Shown here one piece after another: positions 45,785-59,195 of a stretch of DNA of 64,000 bases. Made by a program: the position numbers and the translations under genes. The notes below the pieces were generated by a model, which had not been told where the DNA came from, did not search any database, and saw only the letters and a program-made list of their open reading frames with translations. Origin of the DNA: Strigamia acuminata (taxonomy: Eukaryota; Arthropoda; Chilopoda; Geophilomorpha; Linotaeniidae); NCBI GenBank assembly GCA_949358305.1, contig OX442320.1, positions 7,022,259-7,086,258 on the forward strand, given 5' to 3'. The stretch's first letter is position 1, and every line of letters starts with the position of its first letter.

Positions 45785-46940
45785 AAAATGAAGGAAATTG
45801 GCCTAAATTTCTATAAATTTACTAAAATTTTAGTAATAATCTTCAGAAAATTAAGAAAACCTCAAATTTCAATATAATTATTCATCCGGGCTTTTTTAAA
45901 TAAATATTAGCCGCGGCTTGTAATCGAGGGTGACGTTAATTCGAAGAAAACCGATATATCACAAAGTGGCCACTTAAAGAGATGAGAAAATAAAGAATCA
46001 GTGATCCTTTTGTGTGTAGAGGTGTCAAAGAAGTTAAAGGTCGAGCTGCGAGTGGTTTAAGGGAATTGTTGTTGTCGTTCCCTCATTGCAGCCAGTTCCA
46101 ATTAAACACCCTATTTGTGAGCGCGCCCTCTTCCATCGAGATTTCAGTGGCATTTCAATTCCTGAAGGACCTTCATTCAAAGCTAAAGATACTTGAGGGA
46201 GCAGGCAAAGTGGGGAAACTAAAAAGCACTCGAAACTCTCTTTTCAAACAGCAAAAACTGATCGATTCATAAACAAATGATAATATAAACACAAGCAATT
46301 CCATTCGGCGGCCTCGTTGCAATCAAATGACGAGTTTAAATTTCAAATTTCTCATATTCTGCAAAATGAAGGAAATTGGCCTAAATTTCTATAAATTTAC
46401 TAAAATTTTAGTAATAATCTTCAGAAAATTAAGAAAACCTCAAATTTCAATATAATTATTCATCCGGGCTTTTTTAAATAAATATTAGCCGCGGCTTGTA
46501 ATCGAGGGTGACGTTAATTCGAAGAAAACCGATATATCACAAAGTGGCCACTTAAAGAGATGAGAAAATAAAGAATCAGTGATCCTTTTGTGTGTAGAGG
46601 TGTCAAAGAAGTTAAAGGTCGAGCTGCGAGTGGTTTAAGGGAATTGTTGTTGTCGTTCCCTCATTGCAGCCAGTTCCAATTAAACACCCTATTTGTGAGC
46701 GCGCCCTCTTCCATCGAGATTTCAGTGGCATTTCAATTCCTGAAGGACCTTCATTCAAAGCTAAAGATACTTGAGGGAGCAGGCAAAGTGGGGAAACTAA
46801 AAAGCACTCGAAACTCTCTTTTCAAACAGCAAAAACTGATCGATTCATAAACAAATGATAATATAAACACAAGCAATTCCATTCGGCGGCCTCGTTGCAA
46901 TCAAATGACGAGTTTAAATTTCAAATTTCTCATATTCTGC
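45785..46940. repeat. 578-bp perfect tandem duplication
   Basis: Two adjacent copies, 45785-46362 and 46363-46940, beginning AAAATGAAGGAAATTGGCC and ending CATATTCTGC, with no difference noticed. Each carries an 86-codon open stretch (46012-46272, 46590-46850) that starts GTG, not ATG (VCRGVKEVKG...), so it is an unproven gene. The unit's left edge lies inside the dispersed repeat. Confidence 0.9.
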
Positions 46941-49900
46941 AACGTTTTTGCATTAAAATGATTAAATAAATTAAAGGGGGGGGATGGAATAATGGATGGA
47001 TATACAAGGCTTGGTTTCGTCTGGAAATGGATCGTAATAACAATTCGCAATTTGTCAGAATCGCAACACACAAAGATGGATGATGTGATCGATATTCTTT
47101 TATTCCAACATTCCATCGACGATATAATCATCGTAAGGCATTCAATCACCGTCTATTGCCAAATTTCGTGCTTTCAATAGCACAAAGTATCAAAACTTTA
47201 TCATCAACCAACAATGCGTTATTCGTTGGCTCATTAAACAGCATTTTCAACATTTTCAACTCATTTATTTCATCAAATTCAGCATAGAAATGCCCCTGAG
47301 CGTTCTATTTCATTCAATTTCGAGGAACCAAACTATGGATGGAAGTCTGCGTTCGCAGCTGGAGCTAAAAGGAGTAAAAACAAACATTGGAGAACAATTT
47401 CTGCAAGTTTTGACATTAAAATAACACTAAAACATTGGTGTTTAACATATTTTTGCTTAGAAAAACACGTCCTAGACCTACGGCGTTTATTTTGTCAAAA
47501 TTAATAAAAAAATAATCCAGAAATTTTCCCTTATGTTGCCAAAACCTCAGCTTTTTTTATATATTAAAACTTGCTGAGATTATCTGTTTAATTCGTGAAA
47601 CCTGTTGTAGAGATTCCCCTTGTTTTTTTTCTTTTTTTCTTTTTACTTTTTTTTAATTCTTCCTTTACTTAAAAAACTGCCAACAGGTGTCAATTATCTA
47701 GTTCAGCCAGATGGAAAAAATCAATTACTTTTTATCTAATTTTTTTTTCCTCGTCACGACAGAAAAAAAAGACGAGTTGTCATAATGGGGAAGTGGAATC
47801 TTTTCCCCCTTATGTCACATAATTAAATTTGCCATCCAAAAAAAAAAGAAAAAAATTAATTTTACATTTTAACTCGACTAAATGGAGACGCAACATCAGT
47901 CAATAGAAAATGTGAAAATAAAGCGATTAACCCACATGGTTCAAAAATATATTTGACAATATATTGCTTTACATTATAAATGCATTCCAAAATGTACAGC
48001 GTTTCGCAAAATTAAGTATATTATTTGTACATTCAAAAATAAAAATACTTGTGTTTTAACAATTTTAGTTTAAGTGCATTTTAAGGAAATGATGGAAATG
48101 ATGGAAATAATGTCATTTTTGTTTTAAAATTAAAGTAAAACACAAAATATTTTAGTTTTTGAATGCAGCTACTTATTCTTTGCGTAAGGTCATTTAATCC
48201 CTTACTTTTGTACGGTACACAATATCTATCATATAACCCCACAAAACAAAAGAAAGTTTGCGGGATGCATTTTTCCCTTATTTTGCTCCACGATACACTA
48301 TTTTAGTGCCATATCTGTATAGGCATAATAATGGAATTTTATGCAGAAATTTGCACATTTACGCTCCCAAATTGAATTTTTAGGCCCAAAATTACTAACT
48401 GTCAGTAGTTGGCTGAAATAGTGTAGTGATAAGGAAAATGTGCAGCCCGCAAAAACTTAATTTATCATTTTCCCTTACACTATTTTTATACCGTATAGTC
48501 TTTAACTGTAATGGAAAAATGCATTCCGCAAACTCTCTAATGTCCACGGGTGTAACGACAGTTTAAAATTGTCTAAAGACTTTGTGAACACCCTGTACAT
48601 CAATGTATTTTTAGACCATATGCGAAACCATTTCAATGACATGTCCATATAACTCAAATGAATGTCCACGTCAACTTTAATTTTGACTAGTTAAATTGGA
48701 AGAAAGGATTAAGAAGTTTCTTGGAAAAGATCCACTTACGTTCTGGACGTTCCAAAATTTCGTGATGTCAAAGTTAATTATGTTTATGGCAGGTATTTCA
48801 GAGAAATTTGAACTTACTCGTCACAAAATTTGAATTATCGACCATCAATTTCAATTAGAACTTCATTTGATGCAGCTATTTTGCCGAAGTTTGTTTGTTT
48901 GTTCGTGGCACTCTTTTGTACAAATTTAGGTATAGAAAAATATATATTTATCTGGAATTAAATTTGTGCATTACTGTAATTGTATGGGGATCAGCCTTCG
49001 ATTGAGAAGGTTCAGGTGCGCCTTAGGTAACAGTGTCAAAGGTTCATCCTTTCTACAGTTGCAGCAGTTGAATTTCACACGAATTATACTGAATTTCAAT
49101 CGAAAAGTAAAACGTATTCAACTTTCAATTTTATTCAAGTTTTTTCTTTTAGAAATTTTATTTTCATTTCTAGAAAAAATGAAAATGACAAAAAATAAAT
49201 TTAGAAAAAAAGTATTAATAGCATAAAACCAGTTTAAAAAAATGCCTAAAAAAGCAAAGTGTGTAAAACCAATTTAAAAAATGCATAGAAAAGCATTAAA
49301 AATGTAAAACCAGTGATAAAAAGCCTAAAATAAAGCCTATTAAAATCTTTAAAAAAGCCCAAAGTGTCTAAATCAGCATAAAAATGCCTAAAAAGAGCCT
49401 AAAATGACATAAAAATGCCTAAAAAGAGCCTAAAATGGCATAAAAATGCCTAAAGAGAGCCTAAAAAGGCATAAAAATGCCTACGAAGGCATAAAAAATG
49501 CCTAAGGCAGCATAAAAAATGCCTAAGAAGGCATAAAAAATTGCCTAAGAAGGCATAAAAAATGCTTAAAAAGCAAAGAAAGTGTTTAAAAAAGCATAAA
49601 CCTTGCGAAATATGCCTAAAAAAAGCATAAAACGTCTAAAAAATAACGATAATAAAATAAATAATTCTAAATTTTGAAATAAAATAACCGTAAACATGAT
49701 CCAAAAAATTTATTTCCTCTTTTTTTGTCATTTAACGTCTCTCTTTGTATCCTCAAACAGCTCCTATCTGTCACGATAGAATAATGTTTCTGAAACCATC
49801 TTAAAGCAACCATCTCTGCTTGTTTTACGGTCGCTTAGTCATTTCCTGTCCCCTACACAACCTATCGAACATGACATTTCAGTTCACTTCCCCTCCCGCG

Positions 49901-50430
49901 TCCCCCTTCACCTAATACTTGAATATCAACCGACGCTGCACGAAATAATTCCACAATAACAAGTCACATGTAAATAGATTCCAGTTAATAAAAAAAAATT
50001 AAAAAAAAAAAAACTTCTACAAACACTTTGCATAAAATATCAACCTCGGTGTTCCATTCCAATCGATCGTCGAGAAAAAAACAACATTATCGATCTGTAC
50101 ACTCAGCATTTGAGCGAGCTCAAACTTAAAAAATAGATTCAACAACACACACGGACCCAATTGAATAACTCAAAAACACTTAAAAGCATCAGTGCGATGC
50201 ACTCGTGTGCACCGCTCTGGGGCTAGCAGATATCGCGAGAATTTCAAACATTCCCTCAATTCCGATGAGCCTTTAAACAAAACTTCATTTGCTTTCAAAA
50301 CAAAAACACCACCATAAACGTGATCCGACTTGATGGACGAGCTGGAGTTCCCCGAAACCCATTACATAACGTTCAAAAAAGACGTTCCTGACAGCTCCTT
50401 TTCCATACACGAGTCAAAGTTTCTGCTTAC
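46941..50430. other. Gene-poor, AT-rich region
   Basis: No supported gene. 48,575-48,595 is a terminus of the AGGGTGTTCACAAAG family (inverted). 48,463-48,520 (CCCTTACACTATTTTTATAC) is the inverse of 54,781-54,838. Confidence 0.5.
49240..49630. repeat. Degenerate ~20-bp minisatellite
   Basis: Repeated GCATAAAAATGCCTAAAAAG-type units with substitutions. Confidence 0.75.
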
Positions 50431-50631
50431 CGTATTTTACCGATTAAGAGTCGCCCGCGAATTGTAGCCGCGGCTGAGACACCAAGAATACCGTTGTGAG
50501 ACGAAATTAGCGAGACGATGTGGTTTGGTTGAGAAAATCAAGTAGAATGTTCTTTATTCGAATAAAACAATAGAACAAGGTAAAGGTCAAACACGGGGTT
50601 GCTCGAGAAGTCCACGGGCAGTGACCAAAGG

Positions 50632-50830
50632 TCACTTGCACGTGGCGCCGAAAGTCACCAGTGGACAGAAAGGGTTACAACCGTATTTTTGCGAAAGTAC
50701 GGTATTGTTTCCGTATTTAACCTCATAAACGATGAACGAAGAATAGGTTTCCGTGTAATCTTCGCCAAAACGTTGCGTGAAGCCTTTGGCCACCAGTCTT
50801 GCTTTGTATCGCTCGACCATGCCATCAGCG
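50632..50830 (-). pseudogene. Ty1/copia reverse-transcriptase relic
   Basis: Minus-strand reading ERYKARLVAKGFTQRFGEDY followed by TETYSS matches the start of the copia-type reverse transcriptase domain (YKARLVAKG, then DYxETxSP). The SP and the rest are lost within ~30 codons. No LTRs recognised around it. Confidence 0.75.
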
Positions 50831-51780
50831 TGTCTCTTAGTACGCTTCGTTCGTGACGTTCAGACGTCGTTTGATACATTAAACAAATGTAACTAACGAA
50901 AAACCGAAATTGTAATTGCTGACAAAAATGGCAGTTCTTAATCGATAAAATACGGTATATGCTTTTTGGTGTTTCAATAAACAGCTCAACCGGAAGACAC
51001 ACCGTGTTTCTTCAATTAAAAGTCGCAGCTTATAATTGCAAACGTAATTTTTATTTTATTATATTTATATACCGCTTAAATACCTGTGAAACAAGACTTG
51101 TCAGGTTAAAGTCAAAGTTCCGAATGCTTAATTCTCTGATTCATACAAAATGGATAATTCTATAATTGGCACCACGACCACATAAGCCCAACTTCCTGTC
51201 TCTCTGGTGAGTGGTGACCCTTGCCCTCTTCGAATATTAGCCACGGCTTTTAATACAGTGTATACAGTGCGTTAATTGGTTTCCTGATAGTTTCCAAACT
51301 TTCAGACATCTAGCTCTTGCAGTTTTTCAGCTATGCCAATTTTAACGTACACAAAGTCCATATCTAGAAATCCTTTGCTCGGAATTGGATTAAACTTGGT
51401 TTGGGGGTTCGTAATTATAAGGTAAACGAATACTGCCGCAAAGTCTTAGGTGAAAAAACCAGATGAGATTTTGTTGTTGACTTGATTCTGTTTCATTTTG
51501 TACTCTGTATTGAGGTGATGGTTGTTGGGTAAGATCAAGCTTGGGTATCAGCAGAATTCACCTCTTGGAAGCTTGCGTGATGCTATGAGAGTCCTTAGGT
51601 GAGTCTCAGCGGGCTTTGTTGCTAAATTGAATCGTAATTATAGAACCTGCCTTAATTCTTGACCATTTCTAGAGCCCTCTATGATCAATACTCATGGGAA
51701 TTAATTATTAATTCTATGGAAAACCATATTTGTATCACTAGGCGCATTCATAAAGTAATTTAGACTAAACAGCATTTTAA

Positions 51781-52333
51781 ACTAAGCGCATTCAATAACT
51801 TTTCGTGTAAATTTTCGTCTCGCACGAATTTTTACACGAAAAGCCTCGTTTCTGAATGTAATAGTTTATTTAGCAAATAAACGATTGTTTAACCACATTG
51901 TTTAACCAACTGCCAAACTTGACCTGGGATTCCAGATCAAGATCTACCGTAGGTCGTAATTCCCGCTACATGTCGCATACGGGTATTTCGTTTCAAGATT
52001 TTTCTTTCCTCGCATTTTTATTTTGTTTCAAGCCCTAATTATAACTGTAATGATGATTATTACCATCATTCACTATAAAAAAATAATAACTGCTGCAAAA
52101 TTGTGCTTATATCTCCAATTGTCGCGATCGATCTAACGGACATCCAAAATGGCGGTCAAAATGTGCAATTTGAACGAGAAAACTCGTTACACGGAGATTT
52201 AAACAACCTAAAAAGGTCGTTTATTTTCAGCTCGTTTAAACCCATTTAAACGAGCTTTTAAACGAGAATCTCGTTTAAAAGTTCGTGGAAACGAGTTTAA
52301 ACGACCGTTTATCAGTTATTGAATGCGCTTAGT
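51781..52333. mobile_element. 553-bp MITE with 20-bp perfect termini
   Basis: ACTAAGCGCATTCAATAACT and its exact inverse at 52314-52333. The interior is full of GTTTAAACGAG motifs in both directions. It is nested beside a related left end, GGCGCATTCATAAAGTAATT, at 51742. Confidence 0.85.
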
Positions 52334-52983
52334 GTTTTTTAACCCGTTTTGGTATAAGGCATTACGCGTTTAAGGACAATCTTCAAGTCTATTGGTTAAA
52401 GCACCATTTAGTTTGTTTTTAGTTCGCAACTAATTTTATAGAGGGCGCAACACCTCAACAAAAAAAAACACTACCGGTAAAAGCCAAAAGCTGTTAGCTG
52501 AAGTTCGTTACAAATGCAGCAAAGCCAGCTTAAAAGTTATGCTGGAGCTATAAGGGGCAAAAAAAAAACAGAAAAAAAATTCCTATTGAAGAAACTGCTT
52601 GTCCCTAAACGCATATAGACTTATGCCTCCAGTTCAAAAATGGCGACCGATTTAGTCCGTTGAGAGCTGAAATGTTTGCGATGGTTGGACATCAAAACTG
52701 TTGATCAAGACTCAAGAGTCAATATTTAGAAGAAAAAAAACAAGCAGGTCGTGGGTGATATTGCAACACTAGCAAATCATCATTTTGTTTTGTGTTTGGC
52801 AAGTCTCAAAATTGCAAAAACTACCTTTGGCTTGATCTTGTGATTTTGCAATTTCCCTCCTTTGTTCTTTTCGCAATTTTACACGTGATTGGTGAAACTG
52901 ATCTCACATGATGAATCCAAAAGTGCAAAATTGTTAAAATTGCAAAATTACAAAATTGCCGCTATCAATGAAACTTCCCCTTA

Positions 52984-53348
52984 TGTTGGGTGCCCACACA
53001 CCGCGATTTCGCGTCGCGTTGCGATTTCGGAAGCAAATCGCCCTGTGAATAACGCGCAATGCTACACACATGTAGCTATTCCAGCTGTGCAATTTCAATG
53101 TTATGATGTCATTCCTTATCCGAAAAATGGCTTCTACTGAATTGCGAAAAATGTTGATGAAATGACGTCATTTCACACAGCTCACGGATTGGCTGAGACA
53201 TGAATCGCGAGCGAAATAGTACTTGTCCCAAGTACTAATTTCAAAAGTAGATTTCCAATCGACGCAAAGGAAATGACGTCATCTGCGCATGAGCAATAGC
53301 AACATGATTGTGCCGCGATGCGAAATCGCAATATGTGTGCGCCCAGCA
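52984..53348. mobile_element. ~365-bp MITE with ~28-bp imperfect termini
   Basis: TGTTGGGTGCCCACACACCG at the left and, inverted, TGCTGGGCGCACACATATTG at the right, both followed by GCGATTTCGC. Confidence 0.75.
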
Positions 53349-53965
53349 TTATAGAGCATACTCACAAACCTATTCCCTCTTGGCAGTATTTAATGCCTTC
53401 TGAAGAGTTCTTCAAAATGTTCCGCTACTGCCTCGAATTAACGCCGGGTTCCAATATGGGCCAAGGCCCCTTTAACCGCAAGGGGTCAGCGGCGCTTTAA
53501 TCAATTAGCACCGGCCCCGATTAAGCGCCTAGTCCAACTAGTCGCCGGGGTGTATATTGATGCACATTTGAATGTATACTGTCGAGAGAACTTGCGTTAC
53601 ATTTTCAAATTAAAAATTGATGCAGAAACTTGACAACCCGTGTGCGCCCGCGTGCAATTTTAATTTTGTGCCCTCCTTCCCCCCCCCCTCACCTGTCTGT
53701 TATAAATTTTGCAAATTGAAAGCTATTTAGATGATCAATTTACAAATTTTATTCACTCTGAAAATTGACTCGCTTTCCTCGTTTCATAAAGAAAGCGACG
53801 GCGTTTCAAAAATAAATGCTCCAGCGCTGCTCCTAATATTGCAACGTCAGTGTTTTCTGCACAACACTTGAAACAAGTCGTATAGTCAATACTTCACATC
53901 TGTTGACAACCAAAAACAGTTGGGAACCCCTGCTTCAGTGTTGTACACAAATCGTACGTTGACGC

Positions 53966-54126
53966 TAGACGCATTCATAAAGTAATTTAGCCCAAACAGC
54001 ATTTTAAACTGCATGTCTCTATCTAACTTAAAAAATGGCAGCCGATTTAATCGTTTTCAGTCGGGGGCGTCCGCACAACATTTAAACAACAAAAGATTTT
54101 TAACTGCAAGAGATGAATGCGCCTAT
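53966..54126. mobile_element. Short MITE of the CGCATTCAT family
   Basis: TAGACGCATTCATAAAGTAA at the left and GATGAATGCGCCTA at the right. The interior matches the fragment at 51,742-51,780 (AAACAGCATTTTAAACT). Confidence 0.65.
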
Positions 54127-54265
54127 TATGCTAGGTTCCCACTCGACTGAGACAGAGCAGAAAATCCAGTTTTCTGCCCAGTATATTTTCTGCTATGACG
54201 TCATTTCCTCTTATTTGGGCCGAAAATAAAGAATATGAAAATTGTCTGCGCAGAAACCTAGCATT
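54127..54265. mobile_element. ~140-bp MITE adjacent to the previous one
   Basis: ATGCTAGGTTCCC at the left and CAGAAACCTAGCAT at the right form imperfect inverted ends. Confidence 0.6.
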
Positions 54266-54780
54266 AACGTATTTTTCGAACGATAAGACGCAATTTTATT
54301 CTTACAAAAAATTCTTAAATTTTATTTTTAATTATTATTTTCATAATTCGCTGATTTATTTTCATGGAAATCCCTGAATTAATTTCATGGGATTTTCTGA
54401 TTTGCTCTATGTATCACACACAAGTTCGGACCATAAGACGCACTTTGGACCATACGACGCACCCTAATTTTAATCGAGTTTTCAAAGTAAAAAAGTGTAT
54501 CTTATGGTTTGCAAAATACGGTAACCTTCGTGTGACGATGACTGCCCGGGATAGGAATTTATGTCAATTAGATCAAGTGAATCTGCAGAGTGTGTAAAAG
54601 TGCTGATATTTCTGTTTGCATTCAAGAAGAAATTATAAGCGCAAAGTGCAGAAAAGGTAAGCATATTCAGGAGCAAAAATAAAGAAGTAATACGCATGTT
54701 AGGGTTAAACTAAATCTCGCGTCAATTTAATACTATCTTGTATAATGCCAATTTGTGTTAATTTTCCTTTTCTCTTACAG

Positions 54781-54838
54781 TTTAAGACTATACGGTAAAA
54801 AAATAGTGTAAGGGAAAAATGATAAAATAAGTTTTTGC
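54781..54838. repeat. Dispersed repeat fragment
   Basis: AAGACTATACGGTAAAAAAA onward is the inverse of 48,463-48,520 with a few substitutions. Confidence 0.7.
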
Positions 54839-55635
54839 GATGTAAAATGTAATTATTGCTCCGTAGTTAATTTCCACATTTTAACAAGTAATGTTAATTT
54901 CCGTGTTATGTTAATTCTTTGAATCGCCTAGTGTTCAAATAAAAAGGCAATTATTTCCAATCTGCACGTCCTTCTCCTGTATGTAGAATAGATGATAGAA
55001 TTTCTTTCTGGACACTATGGGATCAAGCAAGCGAGCAAATACGACGAGAGGAAATGTCACACAAGCGAGTACAGATTGGATTCCACATCAAACATTTTTC
55101 AATCAACGGATAAAATGGCTTTTTCTGGCAACATTAATCTTCCTTTTCTGTATCACATTTTGCATACTGCTCGATGCTCGCGGGTGTTCCGACAAACAAA
55201 AGCAGCCAATTATCTCGACTCATTATGCCGTGGATTTAAGCAGCTTCAGGAATCTCCAACTTAATTCTATTTTTATTATTTATCGCTGGTTTAAGTCACT
55301 CACGAGTCGCGGGTGCCATTTTTTTTAATCGTTCCCATTTGCATGATTATAGAAATGCAGATTTGCTTTCATTTATGTGTGAGTCAAGCAGTTATGTTAA
55401 TCGAAGAAAAATTTCAAGATTTAAATTTTTTTTTTTTTTAAATTGAATAATAATTGAAAAAATTAATTAGTTAATTTTTTTTTTTTTTAATTTTTTTCGA
55501 TTTTTTTTTCAATTTTGTTAAAAATTGAAGTGGAATAAAGATAAATGACTGACCTTTAGTTGGAGTTGTGTATCTAAGCTGCGGAACGACGAGTTATTCC
55601 TCCGAGAAAAAATTGGCCAAATCTCGGGTTAAGTT

Positions 55636-55818
55636 TTAAGATGCAACGGTGAGCAGACGCTTGGAGATGCCCGTGTACCTGATGCGTTCGCGAGCCGAGT
55701 AATAAGCAGCCAGCGGCATGATCAATGCTTTTGTAACGCGGCCTTTGCGGTTCAACCAATGAGCGATAGCTGAATCGGAATGTGTCCAACAGGCAGTCAA
55801 ATAGTGGCAGTCAAAAAG
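55636..55818 (-). CDS. Candidate terminal exon of an unidentified minus-strand gene
   Basis: Acceptor CCCAG followed by one open frame, LFDCHYLTACWTHSDSAIAH, ... AYYSARERIRYTGISKRLL, then stop TAA. GC content and amino-acid composition stand out from the AT-rich surroundings. It looks conserved, but the family is not recognised. The only upstream candidate (59,059-59,111) ends in phase 1 and does not join this frame directly, so at least one exon is missing or they are unrelated. Confidence 0.4.
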   Translation of the reverse strand, partial: LFDCHYLTACWTHSDSAIAHWLNRKGRVTKALIMPLAAYYSARERIRYTGISKRLLTVAS

Positions 55819-55911
55819 CTGGGAAAATGAACAATTATTAAATAAATATTTCCGTTTATAAAAATTAATAAAAAATTAAAATAATAAATAAAATTAAAAA
55901 ATAAAATATCT

Positions 55912-56640
55912 TTAAAATTTCTAAAAATTTCTTTAAAATTTCTAAAATTTCTTTAAAATTTCTAAAATTTCTTTAAAATTTCTAAAATTTCTTTAAAATT
56001 TCTAAAATTTCTTTAAAATTTCTAAAATTTCTTTAAAATTTCTAAAATTTCTTTAAAATTTCTAAAATTTCTTTAAAATTTCTAAAATTTCTTTAAAATT
56101 TCTAAAATTTCTTTAAAATTTCTAAAATTTCTTTAAAATTTCTAAAATTTCTTTAAAATTTCTAAAATTTCTTTAAAATTTCTAAAATTTCTTTAAAATT
56201 TCTAAAATTTCTTTAAAATTTCTAAAATTTCTTTAAAATTTCTAAAATTTCTTTAAAATTTCTAAAATTTCTTTAAAATTTCTAAAATTTCTTTAAAATT
56301 TCTAAAATTTCTTTAAAATTTCTAAAATTTCTTTAAAATTTCTAAAATTTCTTTAAAATTTCTAAAATTTCTTTAAAATTTCTAAAAATTTCTTTAAAAT
56401 TTCTTTAAAATTTCTAAACATCTCTTTAAAATTTCATAAAATTTCTTTAAAATTTCACTAAATTTCATAAATTTCGTAAAATTTCATTAATTTCATAAAT
56501 TTCATAAATTTCGTAAAATTTCATAAATTTCTTAAAATTTCATAAAATTTCTTAAAATTTCATAAAATTTCATAAAATTTCATAAAATTTCTTTAAAATT
56601 TCATAAAATTTCTTTAAAATATCTTAAAATGTCTTTAATT
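55912..56640. repeat. 20-bp satellite-like array TTTCTTTAAAATTTCTAAAA
   Basis: About 23 virtually identical 20-bp units to ~56,400, followed by a degenerate AATTTCATAA-type tail. Within a possible intron of the minus-strand gene. Confidence 0.92.
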
Positions 56641-58189
56641 TTTGTGTTTTCTTTCTAAATTCAAATTTATTCTAAATAAAAAAAATCCAATTACCAAAAT
56701 AAAAAAATTTAATTTCTAAATAGAAAATTAATTCTTAAAAAAAAATCAATGACGTATGTACATACAATTAAAATCCCCAAATACGAAAAAAAAATTTAAA
56801 AAACAATAAAAATGACATAATTCTTGAGTCATTTCTTTTATTTCAGCCTCAACACTTCATTAACGAACCCCAAATTACTTTCCTTGAAACACACCTCATT
56901 TTAAAACGTCAACAAGTCAAACTAAAACACGGAAAAACCAATCGATATTTATTTACAGCAACAAAAACCAAAAACATTTAATTAAAAAAAAGAAAACAAA
57001 AAAAACCCTCAAAAACCTAATTTCCATTTTCCAAAAAATCAAAGCTTCGCCAACAAAAAAAAACACTCTTTAAAAGCAAACATTCAATCCACGCAAAATT
57101 CCATAGAAACTTGTGACGCAATGTTTGTCTCTTAATTTTTAATATGTTGACCAACTCCACTGACGTCTTCCCACTTTTCCACGACACGATGTCGCAACAA
57201 AAACCTCCAACATTTTATTACGGCCCAACAATAGCATTAACAACAAAAAAATCAAAGTCAAGCCGTAAAAAAAAAACATTCCAATCTTTATCCACATTGC
57301 AACAACACCGAGCCGCCATTGCACCAATTGAACAAAATTTTATAATCGATAAAAACCCAAAAAAAAATAAAAATACTAAATAATTAACACAAAAAAATAT
57401 TAAATTTTTAAAAATGAATAATTAAATTTATTTCCGCCATGAATAAATAAAACATCGAAAACACGGCCTAATCAACAGGTGCATCAATGTAAACGTGCAG
57501 CGAAATCAATAGACGCGTTGCTAATATTTTATGAGAAAATATCGCGAGCAACCGAGCAAGTAATTGCTAAAAATACGTGCTAACTAAATCCATCATAAAA
57601 CGCAATATTTCTCGCAAATAAACTCTTCTGTGCTGAGAAAGAAAAGAGAAAAAATGAAGCGTGACAAGTCGAACTTATTTCCTTTCTTTTTTTCCTTCCT
57701 CTTGCTCTTTTTTTTTAATTTCAGACTCCTCAAGTCAGTCTGGCTGAACCACACGTCACACGCGTGGCAAGCGATATTCCATGGAAAACAATTCTCTCTT
57801 CTTTTTCCAATATCAAGTTCAAATATCGGAAAAATACACTCACACGAAGAGACATTAACCTCTTTTTTTCTTTTTTTCTCACGCTCACATATAAACCAAC
57901 ACTTAATGCAGTGAACCGTGTATTCAAATACCATCATTGCAGATTCTATTTACCTTTTACACGCTTCGACTAAAATCTCTTTTGTATTTTATATCTTTTT
58001 GTTCCATTCATGTAACACAATACCGTAACAGTGACAAATGAGAGAAAGTTGGACCCGCTTGGCAATTAAGTTGTCACTTTTAGATTCAAAACCACTTGGT
58101 TTTTTTGAGTAGGGGAAGTGCATTTTGGGTAGAAATTGTATTTTGCACGAAAATGAAGAAACAAAAATGAGTTTTTCGTCAAGAAAGTT

Positions 58190-58530
58190 CATTATTTGTA
58201 CAGAAAATTGTTAAAAACTTAATTTTTCTTGCAGAAAGTACATTTTTCCTGCAAAATCTTTCATTTTTCCTGCAAAATCTTCATTTTTCGTACAAAATCT
58301 TTCATTTTTCCTACAAAATCTTCATTTTTCGAACACAATCTTTCATTTTTCCTATAAAAACTTTCATTTTTCTGCAAAATCTTTCATTTTTCCTACAAAA
58401 TCTTACATTTTTCCTACAAAATCTTACATTTTTCCTACAAAATCTTACATTTTTTCTACAAAATCTTACATTTTTCCTACAAAATCTTCATTTTATCTGC
58501 AAAATCTTCATTTTATCTGCAAAAACTGCA
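58190..58530. repeat. ~21-bp minisatellite (TTTTTCCTACAAAATCTTACA)
   Basis: Fifteen or so imperfect copies, alternating 20-22 bp spacing. Confidence 0.85.
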
Positions 58531-59058
58531 TGTTTGCAACTAATTTCTACACATTTTTGCCTTGCAACCAAAAATCTGACATTAAAACCTTGCAAAATTC
58601 ATTTATGCACGTGGATTTGCACCTCTGAATTAATTTGTACTCTAGTTTGAAGAATAGATAGGTTAAAGCTAACGCGAGAATGATCTGCGGCTTGCAACAA
58701 ACCGCAAATGAATTATGTCCAAATCCCCAGACCCTCGCCCCAGCTGTCACCTTCGCCATTTGCTCATCCCCAAAAGTAAAATCTTTGATGACGGACGGAA
58801 GTCAGACGCATTAAGACAATATAATATACCTTTGTTTCATACAAGTTCAAACTCGATGACATCCTAATTCCGTTGCCAGTGGCAACCTCACTGCATCGAT
58901 TTGTCGTCTTTCTCTACGTCCAAATACCTCAATTTCGCATTCATCTATTTATAATCAAGCAAATATCAACAAACAATTTTAAAACAAGATAAACACACTC
59001 TGGTCAAGATCAACTAATATATAATTAATATTTTTCCCAATGCCAATCTCGGCCTTAC

Positions 59059-59111
59059 CTGCGACTGCGAATGACACGTTGTAAGAGTCACGGAAATTGG
59101 CAATTTTCATC
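59059..59111 (-). CDS. Candidate small coding exon
   Basis: Acceptor TTTTTTCAG, donor CAG|GTAAGG, 53 nt, only one open frame: MKIANFRDSYNVSFAVAG. GC-richer than its surroundings. It could be the first coding exon of the gene ending at 55,636; not recognised. Confidence 0.35.
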
Positions 59112-59119
59112 CTGAAAAA

Positions 59120-59195
59120 ATAAAAATTAATAAATAAATAAATAAATAAACAAATAAATAAACAAATAAATAAATAAATAAACAAATAAATAATG
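59120..59195. repeat. AAAT/AAAC microsatellite
   Basis: Run of AAATAAATAAACAAATAAAT units. Confidence 0.85.

Noticed and set aside
46012-46272. Duplicated 86-codon gene
   Set aside because: Starts with GTG rather than ATG, has no splice-supported upstream exon, and its duplication is explained by the 578-bp repeat.
55912-56400. Regular short direct repeats resembling a CRISPR array
   Set aside because: No spacers: the units are contiguous, and the context is a eukaryotic genome.
57630-57973. Overlapping + and - open frames near 57.6-58.0 kb
   Set aside because: Driven by T-rich tracts; no start context, splice pattern or domain.
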